DNA from: Spirochaetia bacterium
Lineage (GTDB): Bacteria; Spirochaetota; Spirochaetia; CADAEX01
Assembly: GCA_017649605.1 (NCBI GenBank)
Contig: JAGCGL010000071.1
Location: forward strand, 1 to 35,625
Direction: 5' to 3'
DNA length: 35,625 nucleotides
The number at the start of each line of letters is the position of its first letter. Position 1 is the stretch's first letter. A program made the position numbers and the translations under genes. A model generated the notes under the pieces. It searched no databases and was not told where the DNA came from. It saw nothing but the letters and a program-made list of their open reading frames with translations. Shown here piece by piece: positions 8,184 to 16,770 of this stretch.

Positions 8184-8756
8184 ATGGCTAACACAGCAAG
8201 CTATGTAACTGCCGGTAAGCCTGCCATTGCCGGAGCTATCCATGTAGCTCCCAAGGGCAGTGAGCTGCCTACAGATGCCACCACAGCTCTGGATACATCT
8301 ATATTCAAGGCTCTGGGCTACTGCAGTGAGGATGGCCTCACCAACGCAACCAGCATTGAGAGTACAGAGATCAAGGCCTGGGGTGGCGCTACAGTTCTTA
8401 CGATTCAGAAATCCAAGGATGACAATTTTACATTCACTCTCATTGAGGTCCTTAATCTGGATGTTCTCAAATTCGTATATGGTGCCAGCAACGTCACCGG
8501 CGATCTGGAGAGCGGTATCACAGTTAAGGTTAATGATGCAGATGTTGAAGAGGTGGCACTCGTCATCGATATGATCCTCAGAGACAACACAGCACGAAGA
8601 ATTGTTATTCCTGACTGCAAGATTTCTGAGATGGGTGATATTGTCTATTCTGACGGCGAGGCTGTTGGATATGAGACAACGGTTGTCTGCATGCCTGATG
8701 CAGAAGGTAACAAGCACTATGAATATACACTTAGGAGCGGCGAGATCAGCGCCTAA
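8184..8756 (+). CDS. Major tail (tube) protein
   Basis: A 190-residue, beta-rich protein with a strong AAGGAGG site. Features of siphovirus tube proteins include AGAIHVAPKGSELPTDATTALD near the N-terminus, LGYCSEDGLTNA, IKAWGGATVLTIQKSKDDNF and a late YETTVVCMPDAEGNKHYEY. It sits between the tail-completion and chaperone genes, the conserved order in siphoviruses. Codon choice is regular, fitting high expression. Confidence 0.88.
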   Translation: MANTASYVTAGKPAIAGAIHVAPKGSELPTDATTALDTSIFKALGYCSEDGLTNATSIESTEIKAWGGATVLTIQKSKDDNFTFTLIEVLNLDVLKFVYGASNVTGDLESGITVKVNDADVEEVALVIDMILRDNTARRIVIPDCKISEMGDIVYSDGEAVGYETTVVCMPDAEGNKHYEYTLRSGEISA

Positions 8757-8781
8757 GAGGTAATTATCCGAGGGGGAATCT

Positions 8782-9087
8782 ATGGAGATCACTACAAGCA
8801 ATGGTTTTAAATGCAATATCAACGAAAACAGACTCAAGGATTGGCGATATGTCAAGGCCAGTGCCAAAATGGCCAAAGCAGCCAAGGCAGATGATGAGAT
8901 AGAGCTGATTGATCTGCTGGACTATCTCATCACATTCCTCATGGGGGAGGAGAATAAAAACGCATTTCTTGAGAGCCTCGCAGGGGATGAGGGCGTGTGC
9001 GAATCGCATGTTGTGGTTGAAGAGTTCCAGAAGATCACAAATGCCCTCAGCGAGCAATTAAAAAAATCAACGTCCTCACCGGGATGA
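8782..9087 (+). CDS. Tail assembly chaperone, short form (gpG-like)
   Basis: A 101-residue protein between the tube and tape-measure genes, where the G and G-T chaperones are encoded. It is acidic and helical (DDEIELIDLLDYLITFLMG). The heptamer A-AAA-AAA at 9060-9066 lies in phase with AAA AAA codons. A -1 slip there would extend this protein into the 9084 frame to give about 222 residues. Chaperones of this kind bind the tape measure during tail assembly, with the two forms made in a fixed ratio. Confidence 0.85.
   Translation: MEITTSNGFKCNINENRLKDWRYVKASAKMAKAAKADDEIELIDLLDYLITFLMGEENKNAFLESLAGDEGVCESHVVVEEFQKITNALSEQLKKSTSSPG
9060..9066 (+). promoter_or_regulatory. -1 ribosomal frameshift site (A-AAA-AAA)
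   Basis: Seven A residues in the phase X-XXY-YYZ relative to the frame starting at 8782. A -1 slip makes the next codons ATC AAC GTC CTC ACC GGG ATG, which enter the 9084 frame with no stop codon until 9447-9449. Position just before the tape-measure gene matches the conserved G/G-T frameshift of siphoviruses. Confidence 0.85.
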
Positions 9088-9449
9088 TCGCACTGGATGA
9101 GGACGATCTGATCTGCGATTTTGCAGAATATTATGGCATCTATGATCTGTATGCTCTGGATGTCGAATATGCAGCGACTCTTGCAAGTGGTCTCCGGGAT
9201 AACTCTAGGATCAAGTTAAAGGCGCAGGGCCTGAGGGTAGAGCTCAATACTCTGCTCCTGGCCCGAATTGCTGATGCTGCAGCATTAAATGTTTACGCCA
9301 AGACCAAGGATGCACAGCATAACAGGAATAAGCCCAAGTCAGTGCTTGAAGCTCTGACAAAAGATGATAAAGAGGAGCTGAGGCACTTCACAAGTGGCGC
9401 AGCTTTTGAAGAGGAATGGAGGCGCTTAAATGGCAACAGAACTTGCTAA
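9084..9449 (+). CDS. Tail assembly chaperone, frameshifted extension (gpT-like)
   Basis: Second part of the chaperone locus. The frame is open from the slippery site at 9066 to the stop at 9447-9449 and contributes about 127 residues to a fusion with the 8782 gene. The ATG at 9084 overlaps the upstream stop codon (ATGA), so separate translation of a 121-residue protein is also possible. The C-terminal segment (DDKEELRHFTSGAAFEEEWRRLNG) reads like gp15-type chaperone tails. It overlaps the tape-measure start by 20 nt. Confidence 0.8.
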   Translation: MIALDEDDLICDFAEYYGIYDLYALDVEYAATLASGLRDNSRIKLKAQGLRVELNTLLLARIADAAALNVYAKTKDAQHNRNKPKSVLEALTKDDKEELRHFTSGAAFEEEWRRLNGNRTC

Positions 9450-11469
9450 GGCGTATGTGCAGATAGTTCCATCAGCCAAGGGAATAGGCAGCGCTATCTC
9501 CAAGGAAGTAGGCGGAGAATCTGCCAGTGCCGGCAAGAGTGCCGGGCTTAATATTGCAGGAGCTATCAAGGGTGCTATCGCTGCAGCCGGTATCGGTACA
9601 GCGATCAAAGCAGCCCTGGAGGCAGGCGGTAATCTGCAACAGTCATTTGGCGGCCTGGATACTCTCTACGGTGATGCTGCAGAGGGTGCCAAGAAATATG
9701 CTGCAGAAGCTGCCAAGGCAGGAATATCTGCGAATAATTATGCTGAGCAGGCTGTGTCATTTGGTGCAAGCCTTAAGGCTGCATATGGCGGAGATACTAC
9801 CAAGGCAATGGAGGCTGCCAATACAGCGATTCTTGACATGGCGGATAATAGCGCAAAGTTAGGAACACCTATCGAAAGTATCCAGGTGGCGTACCAGGGC
9901 TTTGCGAAAGGGCAGTATCAACTCCTTGATAATTTGAAGCTTGGCTACGGAGGCACCAAAACTGAGATGCAGAGGCTCCTTAAGGATGCCGAAAAGATCT
10001 CCGGCGTTAAGTATGATATGAGTAATCTCGGAGATGTATATGATGCCATCCACGTGGTACAAGAGGAGCTGGGCCTCACGGGTGTAGCAGCTGCTGAGGC
10101 GGAGGGAACTTTTACCGGATCGCTTGGATCCATGAAAGCAGCGGCGGAGAATCTCATGGCTAATCTCGCCCTGGGCGAAGATATAACAGATGAGCTGAAT
10201 GTTCTCATGACCAGTGCTTCGACCTTTATCACCAAGAATCTGGGGCCAATGGTTGCGAATATCCTGACTGCACTGCCTAACCTGCTCACTGGACTATCAA
10301 CTATCATAACTGATTCTATCAGCAATATAGATATGAATAGCCTGGTGCAGACAGGTCTGCAGATAGTGACTGGCCTGGCTAATGCGATCGTTACAGCTGT
10401 GCCACAGCTCTTGATTGCAGCTGGTCAGCTGGTCATTGCCTTGGGGCAGGCACTACTTGAAACAGACTGGCTCTCATATGGGGCCTCTATCATTTTAAAT
10501 CTGAAAGATTCACTTATGACAGCTGCGGCTGATATGTTCGGAGGTGATCCGTTTATCGTTAGCAATATCGGCCAGGGTATTACGGCAGCTCTCCCAGAGA
10601 TTCTGGGCAAGGGTGTCGAGATCTTGACCAATCTGGTCAACGGTATTCTTGAAAATATACCGCAGCTCATTGCTACAGCAGGGGAGCTTGTCACATCGTT
10701 TGCAACATTTATATTGGAAAATCTGCCGGCTATCCTGGATGCAGGCGCTCAGCTCTTCACTAATCTGGTTAATGGCATTGTCAAGAATCTGCCCAAGATT
10801 GCATCAACAGCGCTTGATGTTGTTGTTAAATTCGCAGCTGCTATTGCTAAGAACCTGCCGCAGATTCTGCAGAAGGGCATTGAGCTCCTGGGAAGGCTCC
10901 TTGCTGGTATCATCCAGGCAATTCCGAAGATCCCCGGAACAATCATGAAGGTCATTAATGCTATCAAAGAAAAGTTCTCAGGCTTTGATTGGAAGGAGAT
11001 CGGCAAGAATATCCTGGAAGGTGTCAAAAACGGCATCCTAAACGCAACCAAAATGGTTGTTGATGCTGCCAAGGAGGCAGCCGGCAAGATCTGGGATGGC
11101 ATCAAGGGATTTTTCAAAATTGAATCACCGTCTAAGCTCACGGCCTATGCCGGTGAAATGATAGACGCAGGCCTTGCCAAGGGTATCCTTGATAATGAGG
11201 GCATGGTCGATAAGGCTGTGAAGAGCCTGAGCACAACGGCAAGCACATCCCTGCAGGTTAATCCGACTTATGGATCATTCACAGGGCCTCAAACAGACCT
11301 GGATGCTCTGACAGATCTCCTGGCAAGGTATCTGCCTGTTATCGCCAGCGGCGAGAATACCAAGGTAGTTATCGAGGCAGATGCAGGCAGAATGTTCAGA
11401 GTGATGCAGAGAGAATCCATCAGGAACACTCAGCTGGTAGGAACAAACGCAGTCCTGGCTGCACATTAA
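9430..11469 (+). CDS. Tape measure protein
   Basis: A 679-residue protein following the chaperone locus. Residues 1-270 resemble the phage tail tape-measure core, including QQSFGGLDTLYG and SIQVAYQGFAKGQYQLLDNLKLGYGGT. The middle (about 275-510) is a run of amphipathic repeats of the form LP.IL..G..IL..LVNGI..N.PQI, the usual helical length-setting segment. The C-terminus has IESPSKLTAYAGEMIDAGLAKGI, a conserved tape-measure ending. The short length implies a modest tail. Hydrophobic stretches at 280-350 may help DNA enter the membrane. Confidence 0.93.
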   Translation: MATELAKAYVQIVPSAKGIGSAISKEVGGESASAGKSAGLNIAGAIKGAIAAAGIGTAIKAALEAGGNLQQSFGGLDTLYGDAAEGAKKYAAEAAKAGISANNYAEQAVSFGASLKAAYGGDTTKAMEAANTAILDMADNSAKLGTPIESIQVAYQGFAKGQYQLLDNLKLGYGGTKTEMQRLLKDAEKISGVKYDMSNLGDVYDAIHVVQEELGLTGVAAAEAEGTFTGSLGSMKAAAENLMANLALGEDITDELNVLMTSASTFITKNLGPMVANILTALPNLLTGLSTIITDSISNIDMNSLVQTGLQIVTGLANAIVTAVPQLLIAAGQLVIALGQALLETDWLSYGASIILNLKDSLMTAAADMFGGDPFIVSNIGQGITAALPEILGKGVEILTNLVNGILENIPQLIATAGELVTSFATFILENLPAILDAGAQLFTNLVNGIVKNLPKIASTALDVVVKFAAAIAKNLPQILQKGIELLGRLLAGIIQAIPKIPGTIMKVINAIKEKFSGFDWKEIGKNILEGVKNGILNATKMVVDAAKEAAGKIWDGIKGFFKIESPSKLTAYAGEMIDAGLAKGILDNEGMVDKAVKSLSTTASTSLQVNPTYGSFTGPQTDLDALTDLLARYLPVIASGENTKVVIEADAGRMFRVMQRESIRNTQLVGTNAVLAAH

Positions 11470-11479
11470 GGAGAGTATC

Positions 11480-11854
11480 ATGAGGAGTCATTTAGTTGTC
11501 AATAATACTGACTATACGGATCATATAGTGCCGGATTCTTATGATATATACTCTGAGGATATATATGAATCCTGGCTCGATGGCAACAAGCGTGAGCACA
11601 GGATAATTGTGGCCAAAAAGATCCGGGGCTCGCTGCAGATCAGGTGCGCTCCGGGGATCCTGCCTCTGAGCACGTTCCTGGCCAGCTGGAATACTGCCAC
11701 AGATAACGGCGTGACAACAATGGGCATATATGTGCCCAACGAGGATAAGTTCTCAGCTATCGAGGCATATTGTGCTATCAAGCCAGCCCAGCACATCAAG
11801 GATGTTGGGGGCAACTTATATGATGTTCTGACAATCGAGATATCAGAGAGGTGA
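11480..11854 (+). CDS. Putative distal tail protein
   Basis: A 124-residue, beta-rich protein between the tape measure and the large baseplate gene, the usual place for a distal tail (Dit) protein or a short equivalent. It has a good GGAG site. Visible features are VNNTDYTDHIVPDSYDIYS and a C-terminal GGNLYDVLTIEISER. It is shorter than classical Dit proteins (about 250 residues), so it may represent only the hexamer-forming N-terminal domain. No catalytic motif is seen. Confidence 0.55.
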   Translation: MRSHLVVNNTDYTDHIVPDSYDIYSEDIYESWLDGNKREHRIIVAKKIRGSLQIRCAPGILPLSTFLASWNTATDNGVTTMGIYVPNEDKFSAIEAYCAIKPAQHIKDVGGNLYDVLTIEISER

Positions 11855-11858
11855 GCCC

Positions 11859-13736
11859 ATGATCGAGGTTCCTGTTGAGGTAAAAGAGGCCCTTAAGGAT
11901 GGGCGGCTTAAGAAGAATTATAAAATATCGGTTCTTAATGATGATGGCTCAGTCGATTTTGTTATAGATAACGATAACCTTGTTGACGAATCCGTGAGCA
12001 TTGATGAGCGACTTGATTCCGGGGATCTTATCAAGTTCGGATTATGTGAAGGAGCTTCCCTGGAGTTTCAATATTTTGGACTCGATAATATAACCGGCCG
12101 CAGGGTATTCGTGACTATAAGCATCCAATACACAGATGAGGATTGGTATGATATCCCGATGGGATATTTTACAGTAGAAAAATGCTCCAGGCAAGCCAGC
12201 ACCGGGATATTAAAGGTCACAGCATACAATAAGCTGCAGAGTAAATATCTGGATGCCAAGGCTAATACTATCCTGGCTGAGAGCTATAGCCAGGATTATA
12301 CACTTAAAGTTTACGATATCATGAAAACCTTGCTCAGTGATTATCAAGTGGGCAAGGAGAGGGTACCGGTGGATCGAGATCATCCCGGTCCTTATTTTCC
12401 TGAGACGATTCCATCTAATACTGCTAATCTGGGAGCTTTTAGATTCCCGGTTACATATGGCCGAAATACTCCACTTAATGCGTATGAGGCTGATGTTGAG
12501 GCTAATGAACAATTTAATATATCAATAATAGCCAATTCGCCAGATTATAGGCTTGTAAATGGTTTTTATGAGTTGGATATCATAGCTGGCACAATTGAAG
12601 GCTTCGAGCGAAATTTGGTGCAGTATATTAAAGACTTATTTGATAATTCAGATATTGAATATATAGGCAAAACGGGATCGGTTGGTGATGCAGTAATAAA
12701 TACAATCTGTCAAAATGGTGGGTTTTTTAGGATATGCGGCATCGCTGTTCAAGAAAGTTCTACTACATATGGCTTTTATTCAACCATAGACTATGAGCAT
12801 GGAGTGTCGGGAGCGAGGCCTATCAGAGATATTGTTAATCGTGCTGTTTCTTCAATAAATGGTATGCATTTTCTATATATCTCGGTTCCAAGCGCAATTT
12901 ATCTGGATACCGGTCTGCAGATTGATTTTAGAAGTTTTATATTTGACAGATTTTGGCGAACCGACCCAAATATATACAGCTATTACGATGAAAACAATGT
13001 TTTGAGAACAGATCACTGGCATGCTTTAAAGCTTTCTAATGGTGATGATTATGAAGATAATACTTACACCATTAGATTATATCAAGTCCAGCTCACCGAA
13101 GCTGAGCAGATCCAGGTTACGATCTCCAATATGCCTGACTTTACACTGAGAGAACTTGCCACAGCTGCCTATGAGACGGTATGCCAGTACGGCCAGCTTG
13201 ACAGGGTGACGGATCTCTTCAAAGGTGTGGAACTTAATCATTCCAGGTTATTCCCTGCAGAGGATCTATATCCTAATGATTCTCTATATCCAGGCGGCAG
13301 TGCAATGAGCTCTGAAAAATCGAGCTATTCACAGCTCTGGGCCGATGAGGGCAATATCAGAAAATGGAGATACTTAATCATAACCTATAAGGGACGCAAT
13401 AGCAGCCAGCAGGAGACGGAGCTCACACTGCAGCGGACTATCAACGAGGATGGAACTGATGATTATCTAATGACAGATAACTGGCTCTTTAATAATATCA
13501 TCTGGACAGATGCAGATGTGGGGGCCTATGCAGATAGGATGGTGCCGAAGCTTAAGGATATTACCTGGTTCCCGTTTGAGATGTGGCTCCCGGGCCTGCC
13601 ATACCTGGAGACAGGTGACGAGATAGAGGTTACTGTTAACGATTCAACATATACCACTTACATCCTGCAGCGGCAGCTTAAAGGCATTCATAACCTGCAG
13701 GATACTTATATCAACGGCACGCTTGATATATTCTAA
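11859..13736 (+). CDS. Baseplate hub / tail-associated protein
   Basis: A 625-residue protein downstream of the putative distal tail gene. The N-terminal 140 residues (FVIDNDNLVDESVSIDERLD, PMGYFTVEKCSRQASTGILKVTAYNKL) match the hub-like start of Tal/gp27-type tail proteins in Firmicute phages. The C-terminal part (TWFPFEMWLPGLPYLETGDEIEV) matches the usual end. The middle, about residues 215-410 (12500-13080), is visibly richer in A+T than both flanks, as if replaced by recombination. No peptidase or lysozyme motif was recognised. It probably forms the tail tip and contacts the cell wall. Confidence 0.75.
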   Translation: MIEVPVEVKEALKDGRLKKNYKISVLNDDGSVDFVIDNDNLVDESVSIDERLDSGDLIKFGLCEGASLEFQYFGLDNITGRRVFVTISIQYTDEDWYDIPMGYFTVEKCSRQASTGILKVTAYNKLQSKYLDAKANTILAESYSQDYTLKVYDIMKTLLSDYQVGKERVPVDRDHPGPYFPETIPSNTANLGAFRFPVTYGRNTPLNAYEADVEANEQFNISIIANSPDYRLVNGFYELDIIAGTIEGFERNLVQYIKDLFDNSDIEYIGKTGSVGDAVINTICQNGGFFRICGIAVQESSTTYGFYSTIDYEHGVSGARPIRDIVNRAVSSINGMHFLYISVPSAIYLDTGLQIDFRSFIFDRFWRTDPNIYSYYDENNVLRTDHWHALKLSNGDDYEDNTYTIRLYQVQLTEAEQIQVTISNMPDFTLRELATAAYETVCQYGQLDRVTDLFKGVELNHSRLFPAEDLYPNDSLYPGGSAMSSEKSSYSQLWADEGNIRKWRYLIITYKGRNSSQQETELTLQRTINEDGTDDYLMTDNWLFNNIIWTDADVGAYADRMVPKLKDITWFPFEMWLPGLPYLETGDEIEVTVNDSTYTTYILQRQLKGIHNLQDTYINGTLDIF

Positions 13737-13747
13737 GGAGGACAATT

Positions 13748-15040
13748 ATGGCACTCCCTAAGCTATTTGAGCGAATATTCTGGCATAACAATACAACGCC
13801 AGATATCAACGAAGATAATTTAAACTCGATGAGCAAGGCCATTGATGATATCGATGATAGAGTCATTGGGCTGGGTGATACGATCATGGAGGATGTGCCT
13901 CAGATAATTGAGGCCCTGGATGATCTGGATGAGGTCATCGATACAGTTCAAGGCTACGCCACAACGGCAGAGAATGCTGCAACGACTGCAACAAATAAGG
14001 CCGGAGAGGCCTCTGCATCAGCAACAACGGCCAGCGACAAGGCAGGAGAAGCTGCAGCCTCTGCAACAACAGCATCCAACAAGGCAGGAGAAGCTGCAGC
14101 CTCTGCAACAACAGCATCCAACAAGGCCGATGCTGCAAGTTCATCAGCAACGAGCGCTGCCAGTCAGGCGCTTAAGGCTGAGGGATATGCTGTCGGAGAG
14201 CAGAATGGCAGCGCTGTATCCAGCGGATCTCCATATTACCACAATAATGCCGAATATTATTCCGACCAGGCCCTTGGCAGTGCATCTGCTGCTGCTGCAA
14301 GTGCAACAGAGGCGGCATCCTGGTCAGCTCATCCACCATATATTGGAGTTAATGGCAATTGGTACGTGTGGGATATATCAGATTCACAATATGAGGATTC
14401 CGGGATTGATGCCAGCATCACAATAACGGTGGGGTCAATTCAGATGCTGGACTATGGGTCAACTCCGGAAGTCACGAACAGCGGCACCAGCACGGATGCC
14501 GTTTTTAATTTCAAATTACCAATATCTGCAGGTGTCAAGAGTGTAGCCAAAACAGGTGCATCCGGCCTGGTAGATAGCTACCGTATGACTTTTGATGATA
14601 ATTCATATTTCGACTATACCGTCACTAATGGTCAGGACGGCATTGACGGCTTAGATGGTGATGATGGATACAGCCCTGTTGTGATTATCACATCTATCAC
14701 GGGCGGCCATACTGTGACCATCACGGATGCAGCTCACCAGAGTCCTGGGCAATCATTCAACGTTATGGATGGAGTTGATGGCCAGAATGGTGAAGATGGC
14801 CAGGATGGAGCTGATGGAGTGAGCCCTAAGGTCACTATATCACCCATCACAGGAGGGCACCGTGTAACTATTACAGACGAAGATCATCCCACAGGACAGA
14901 GCTTTGATGTAATGGACGGATCAGGAAGTGGCGATATGTTGGCGGCTATCTATGACCCGGATGGTGACGTGGCCACAGCTGGAGGCATAGTTCAATATAT
15001 TGATGATACTATTACAGCAGCCCTGACTGCATCGTACTAA
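13748..15040 (+). CDS. Tail fibre-like protein with Ala-rich coiled coil and collagen-like segments
   Basis: A 430-residue protein with a good AAGGAGG site. After an N-terminal attachment region (EDNLNSMSKAIDDIDDRV), residues about 70-135 are an Ala/Ser/Thr-rich helical repeat containing 14-residue units. Then come a beta region and two segments of the form GQDGIDGLDGDDGYSP and DGVDGQNGEDGQDGADGVSP, which are collagen-like Gly-X-Y runs followed each time by V.I..I.GGH.VTITD and SF.VMDG. Such proteins trimerise and carry receptor-binding tips. Duplicated units suggest length variation by recombination. Confidence 0.8.
   Translation: MALPKLFERIFWHNNTTPDINEDNLNSMSKAIDDIDDRVIGLGDTIMEDVPQIIEALDDLDEVIDTVQGYATTAENAATTATNKAGEASASATTASDKAGEAAASATTASNKAGEAAASATTASNKADAASSSATSAASQALKAEGYAVGEQNGSAVSSGSPYYHNNAEYYSDQALGSASAAAASATEAASWSAHPPYIGVNGNWYVWDISDSQYEDSGIDASITITVGSIQMLDYGSTPEVTNSGTSTDAVFNFKLPISAGVKSVAKTGASGLVDSYRMTFDDNSYFDYTVTNGQDGIDGLDGDDGYSPVVIITSITGGHTVTITDAAHQSPGQSFNVMDGVDGQNGEDGQDGADGVSPKVTISPITGGHRVTITDEDHPTGQSFDVMDGSGSGDMLAAIYDPDGDVATAGGIVQYIDDTITAALTASY
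13997..14122 (+). repeat. Three 42-bp tandem repeats in the fibre gene
   Basis: Three 42-bp units at 13997-14038, 14039-14080 and 14081-14122 each encode a 14-residue block of the type KAGEAAASATTASN. The second and third units are identical at every base, while the first differs at several positions. A partial fourth unit begins at 14123. The repeat keeps the reading frame, so copy-number changes would alter fibre length. Confidence 0.95.
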
Positions 15041-15051
15041 GGAGGTGGATA

Positions 15052-16152
15052 ATGTCAGCTTTAACTAATTTATTCACATCTTTGGCAAATAAGATCCGCT
15101 CCAAGACAGGCGGATCTGATACATATACGCCGCCTCAGATGGTGGCGGCTATAGATGATGTATATGATGCAGGAGTGGCAGCAGGAACCAAGCCAACACA
15201 GACCAAAAGTGCCGGGCCTAACGTTTCAACGAATAAGGATGTAACGCCTGATAGCGGATATTTGCTCTCCAAAGTAACGATCACGCCTCTATCGCATACT
15301 GGCACATATACGCCAGCGGCTAACACTGCTGCTAATGATATGGGACAGTATCACGATAAGAGGTACGTGAACACTTCCGGGATGATAATCCCAACTGGTA
15401 ACAAGTCCATTACTGCCAACGGCACCGGAATAGACGTGAGCGGCTATGCTACAGCCTCTGTCAACGTTCCTAATCCTACACTTAGCGGTGATGCGACAAC
15501 TAGTGACGTATTATCTGGTAAGACTTTTTACAGTGATAGCTATACTAAAAAGACAGGAACATATACAGCGCCGACAATAACATCAATTACTCCAAGTAAT
15601 ACAAGCCCTGTATCAATGTCAGCGAACAATAATTATAAACCGACAGCGAGCGGATATGCTATATCATCGTATTCGTCAGTGACTCCATCCTCTAGCGGCG
15701 CATCATTCTCCAGCGGAATGGTCAAGATGGACGGTAACGGATACGCCTATTCGTCAAGACCATCGAGCGGATATAATTACGGATGGAATAGTTCAACGTT
15801 ATTATGGAATAATGGAAGCTCAACCAGTTCATTCGCTGCTCAGACTATCACATTAAGTCAGGCGTTTACGAATTTTAGATACATTCGTATTGTATTTAAC
15901 GCCGCCACAAGCAAAACAACACAGGCTTCAATTATAGTCACTAAAGAGGATCTTCAAAATTCGCTTTGGTCAGACAATACAAAACCTCTTGTTTCATTTA
16001 GTGGGCGTGCACCTTCTGCAAATGCTCAATTTACAAGGCGTATCGTTTACGTTAGTGCAACGCAATTACAGATAACAGATTGTTATCAGTTCGGTGCGGC
16101 TACAACAAATAATAGCTCAACAATTCCGTTATACATTTACGGATTAACTTAA
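15052..16152 (+). CDS. Putative receptor-binding / tail tip protein
   Basis: A 366-residue, Ser/Thr/Tyr/Asn-rich, beta-rich protein downstream of the fibre gene with a strong AAGGAGGTGG site. The N-terminal region (LANKIRSKTGGSDTYTPPQM, then repeated STNKDVTPDSGYLL and NGTGIDVSGYATASVNVPNP) is a pattern I associate with tail proteins in Firmicute phages. The last 120 residues use more A+T-rich codons and may be an exchanged receptor-binding tip. No enzyme motif is visible. It could also be a decoration or head-fibre protein. Confidence 0.6.
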   Translation: MSALTNLFTSLANKIRSKTGGSDTYTPPQMVAAIDDVYDAGVAAGTKPTQTKSAGPNVSTNKDVTPDSGYLLSKVTITPLSHTGTYTPAANTAANDMGQYHDKRYVNTSGMIIPTGNKSITANGTGIDVSGYATASVNVPNPTLSGDATTSDVLSGKTFYSDSYTKKTGTYTAPTITSITPSNTSPVSMSANNNYKPTASGYAISSYSSVTPSSSGASFSSGMVKMDGNGYAYSSRPSSGYNYGWNSSTLLWNNGSSTSSFAAQTITLSQAFTNFRYIRIVFNAATSKTTQASIIVTKEDLQNSLWSDNTKPLVSFSGRAPSANAQFTRRIVYVSATQLQITDCYQFGAATTNNSSTIPLYIYGLT

Positions 16153-16167
16153 AAGGAGGGCGAACAG

Positions 16168-16383
16168 ATGAAATATTATGTATCAGAAATAACAACCGTC
16201 AACGGCACGGAGGCTAAAGCTATTTGGGATCATAGCACTATAGAATCAGCCAAGGCTCAGTATCATCAGATTCTTGCCAGCGCCTACGCTAATGCTGATT
16301 TGACCTATGCGCTTGTGCAGATAAAAGATGATAGAGGATTCTGCCAGGTGACAGAGAGGATCCCGGAGTATGTTGAGGAGTAA
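16168..16383 (+). CDS. Small hypothetical protein at the end of the tail module
   Basis: A 71-residue protein with an AGGAGGG site 9 nt before the start. The sequence shows strand-turn patterns (KYYVSEITTVNGTEAKAIWD, ALVQIKDDRGFCQVTERIPEY) and no transmembrane segment. It lies between the putative receptor-binding protein and the lysis-region membrane proteins. Function unknown; a small tail accessory protein is the simplest guess. Confidence 0.6.
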   Translation: MKYYVSEITTVNGTEAKAIWDHSTIESAKAQYHQILASAYANADLTYALVQIKDDRGFCQVTERIPEYVEE

Positions 16384-16414
16384 ATAAGTTTAGTTACTCA
16401 ATGGGGGGAACACT

Positions 16415-16768
16415 ATGCAACAGCTATATAATATACTGCAATTCTTATTGTTATGCTGCAACCTTGCTTTAATGTTCTGGATGTTCCGCAATTTCCTGAG
16501 GAGGCCCCATGATGCACTTGAAGCAAGAGTGACTGCCGCTGAAGCCAGGATAACAGCTAACGAGGTTGCTATTAAGGAAAATAGGGACAGCTTAAAACAA
16601 GGCAATGACAGATTCCGAAAGCAGGATACTGCTATCGAAGTGATCACTCAGAACGTCCTCGCCTTGGTAGAATTCGAAATAGAATATTGCCTAACGGAGC
16701 ACAAGACTCCCTCTGCAGCCCTGGAAGAAGCGAAGAAGGAGCTAAATAAGTATCTATCCAGGAGGTGA
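16415..16768 (+). CDS. Membrane-anchored coiled-coil protein in the lysis region
   Basis: A 117-residue protein. Residues about 4-26 (LYNILQFLLLCCNLALMFWMF) form one membrane segment, followed by a predicted coiled coil over about 33-75 (heptad-like EARVTAAEARITANEVAIKE). The plan resembles small phage membrane proteins found next to holins and spanin- or holin-like accessory factors. Function is inferred from position only. It is followed by two further membrane proteins and the endolysin. Confidence 0.6.
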   Translation: MQQLYNILQFLLLCCNLALMFWMFRNFLRRPHDALEARVTAAEARITANEVAIKENRDSLKQGNDRFRKQDTAIEVITQNVLALVEFEIEYCLTEHKTPSAALEEAKKELNKYLSRR

Positions 16769-16770
16769 TT

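Noticed and set aside
8178-8885. Minus-strand open frame of 235 codons opposite the tail tube gene
   Set aside because: Same reason: it mirrors a highly biased structural gene, spans two + strand genes and an intergenic site, and has no recognisable domain.
13908-14426. Second + strand frame in the fibre repeat (Arg/Gln/Pro-rich, repeated)
   Set aside because: The repeat length is a multiple of three, so all frames stay open; composition is low-complexity and the true frame has fibre features.
15052-16152. Diversity-generating retroelement target in the receptor-binding gene
   Set aside because: No reverse transcriptase, template repeat or Avd-like gene was found in the window.
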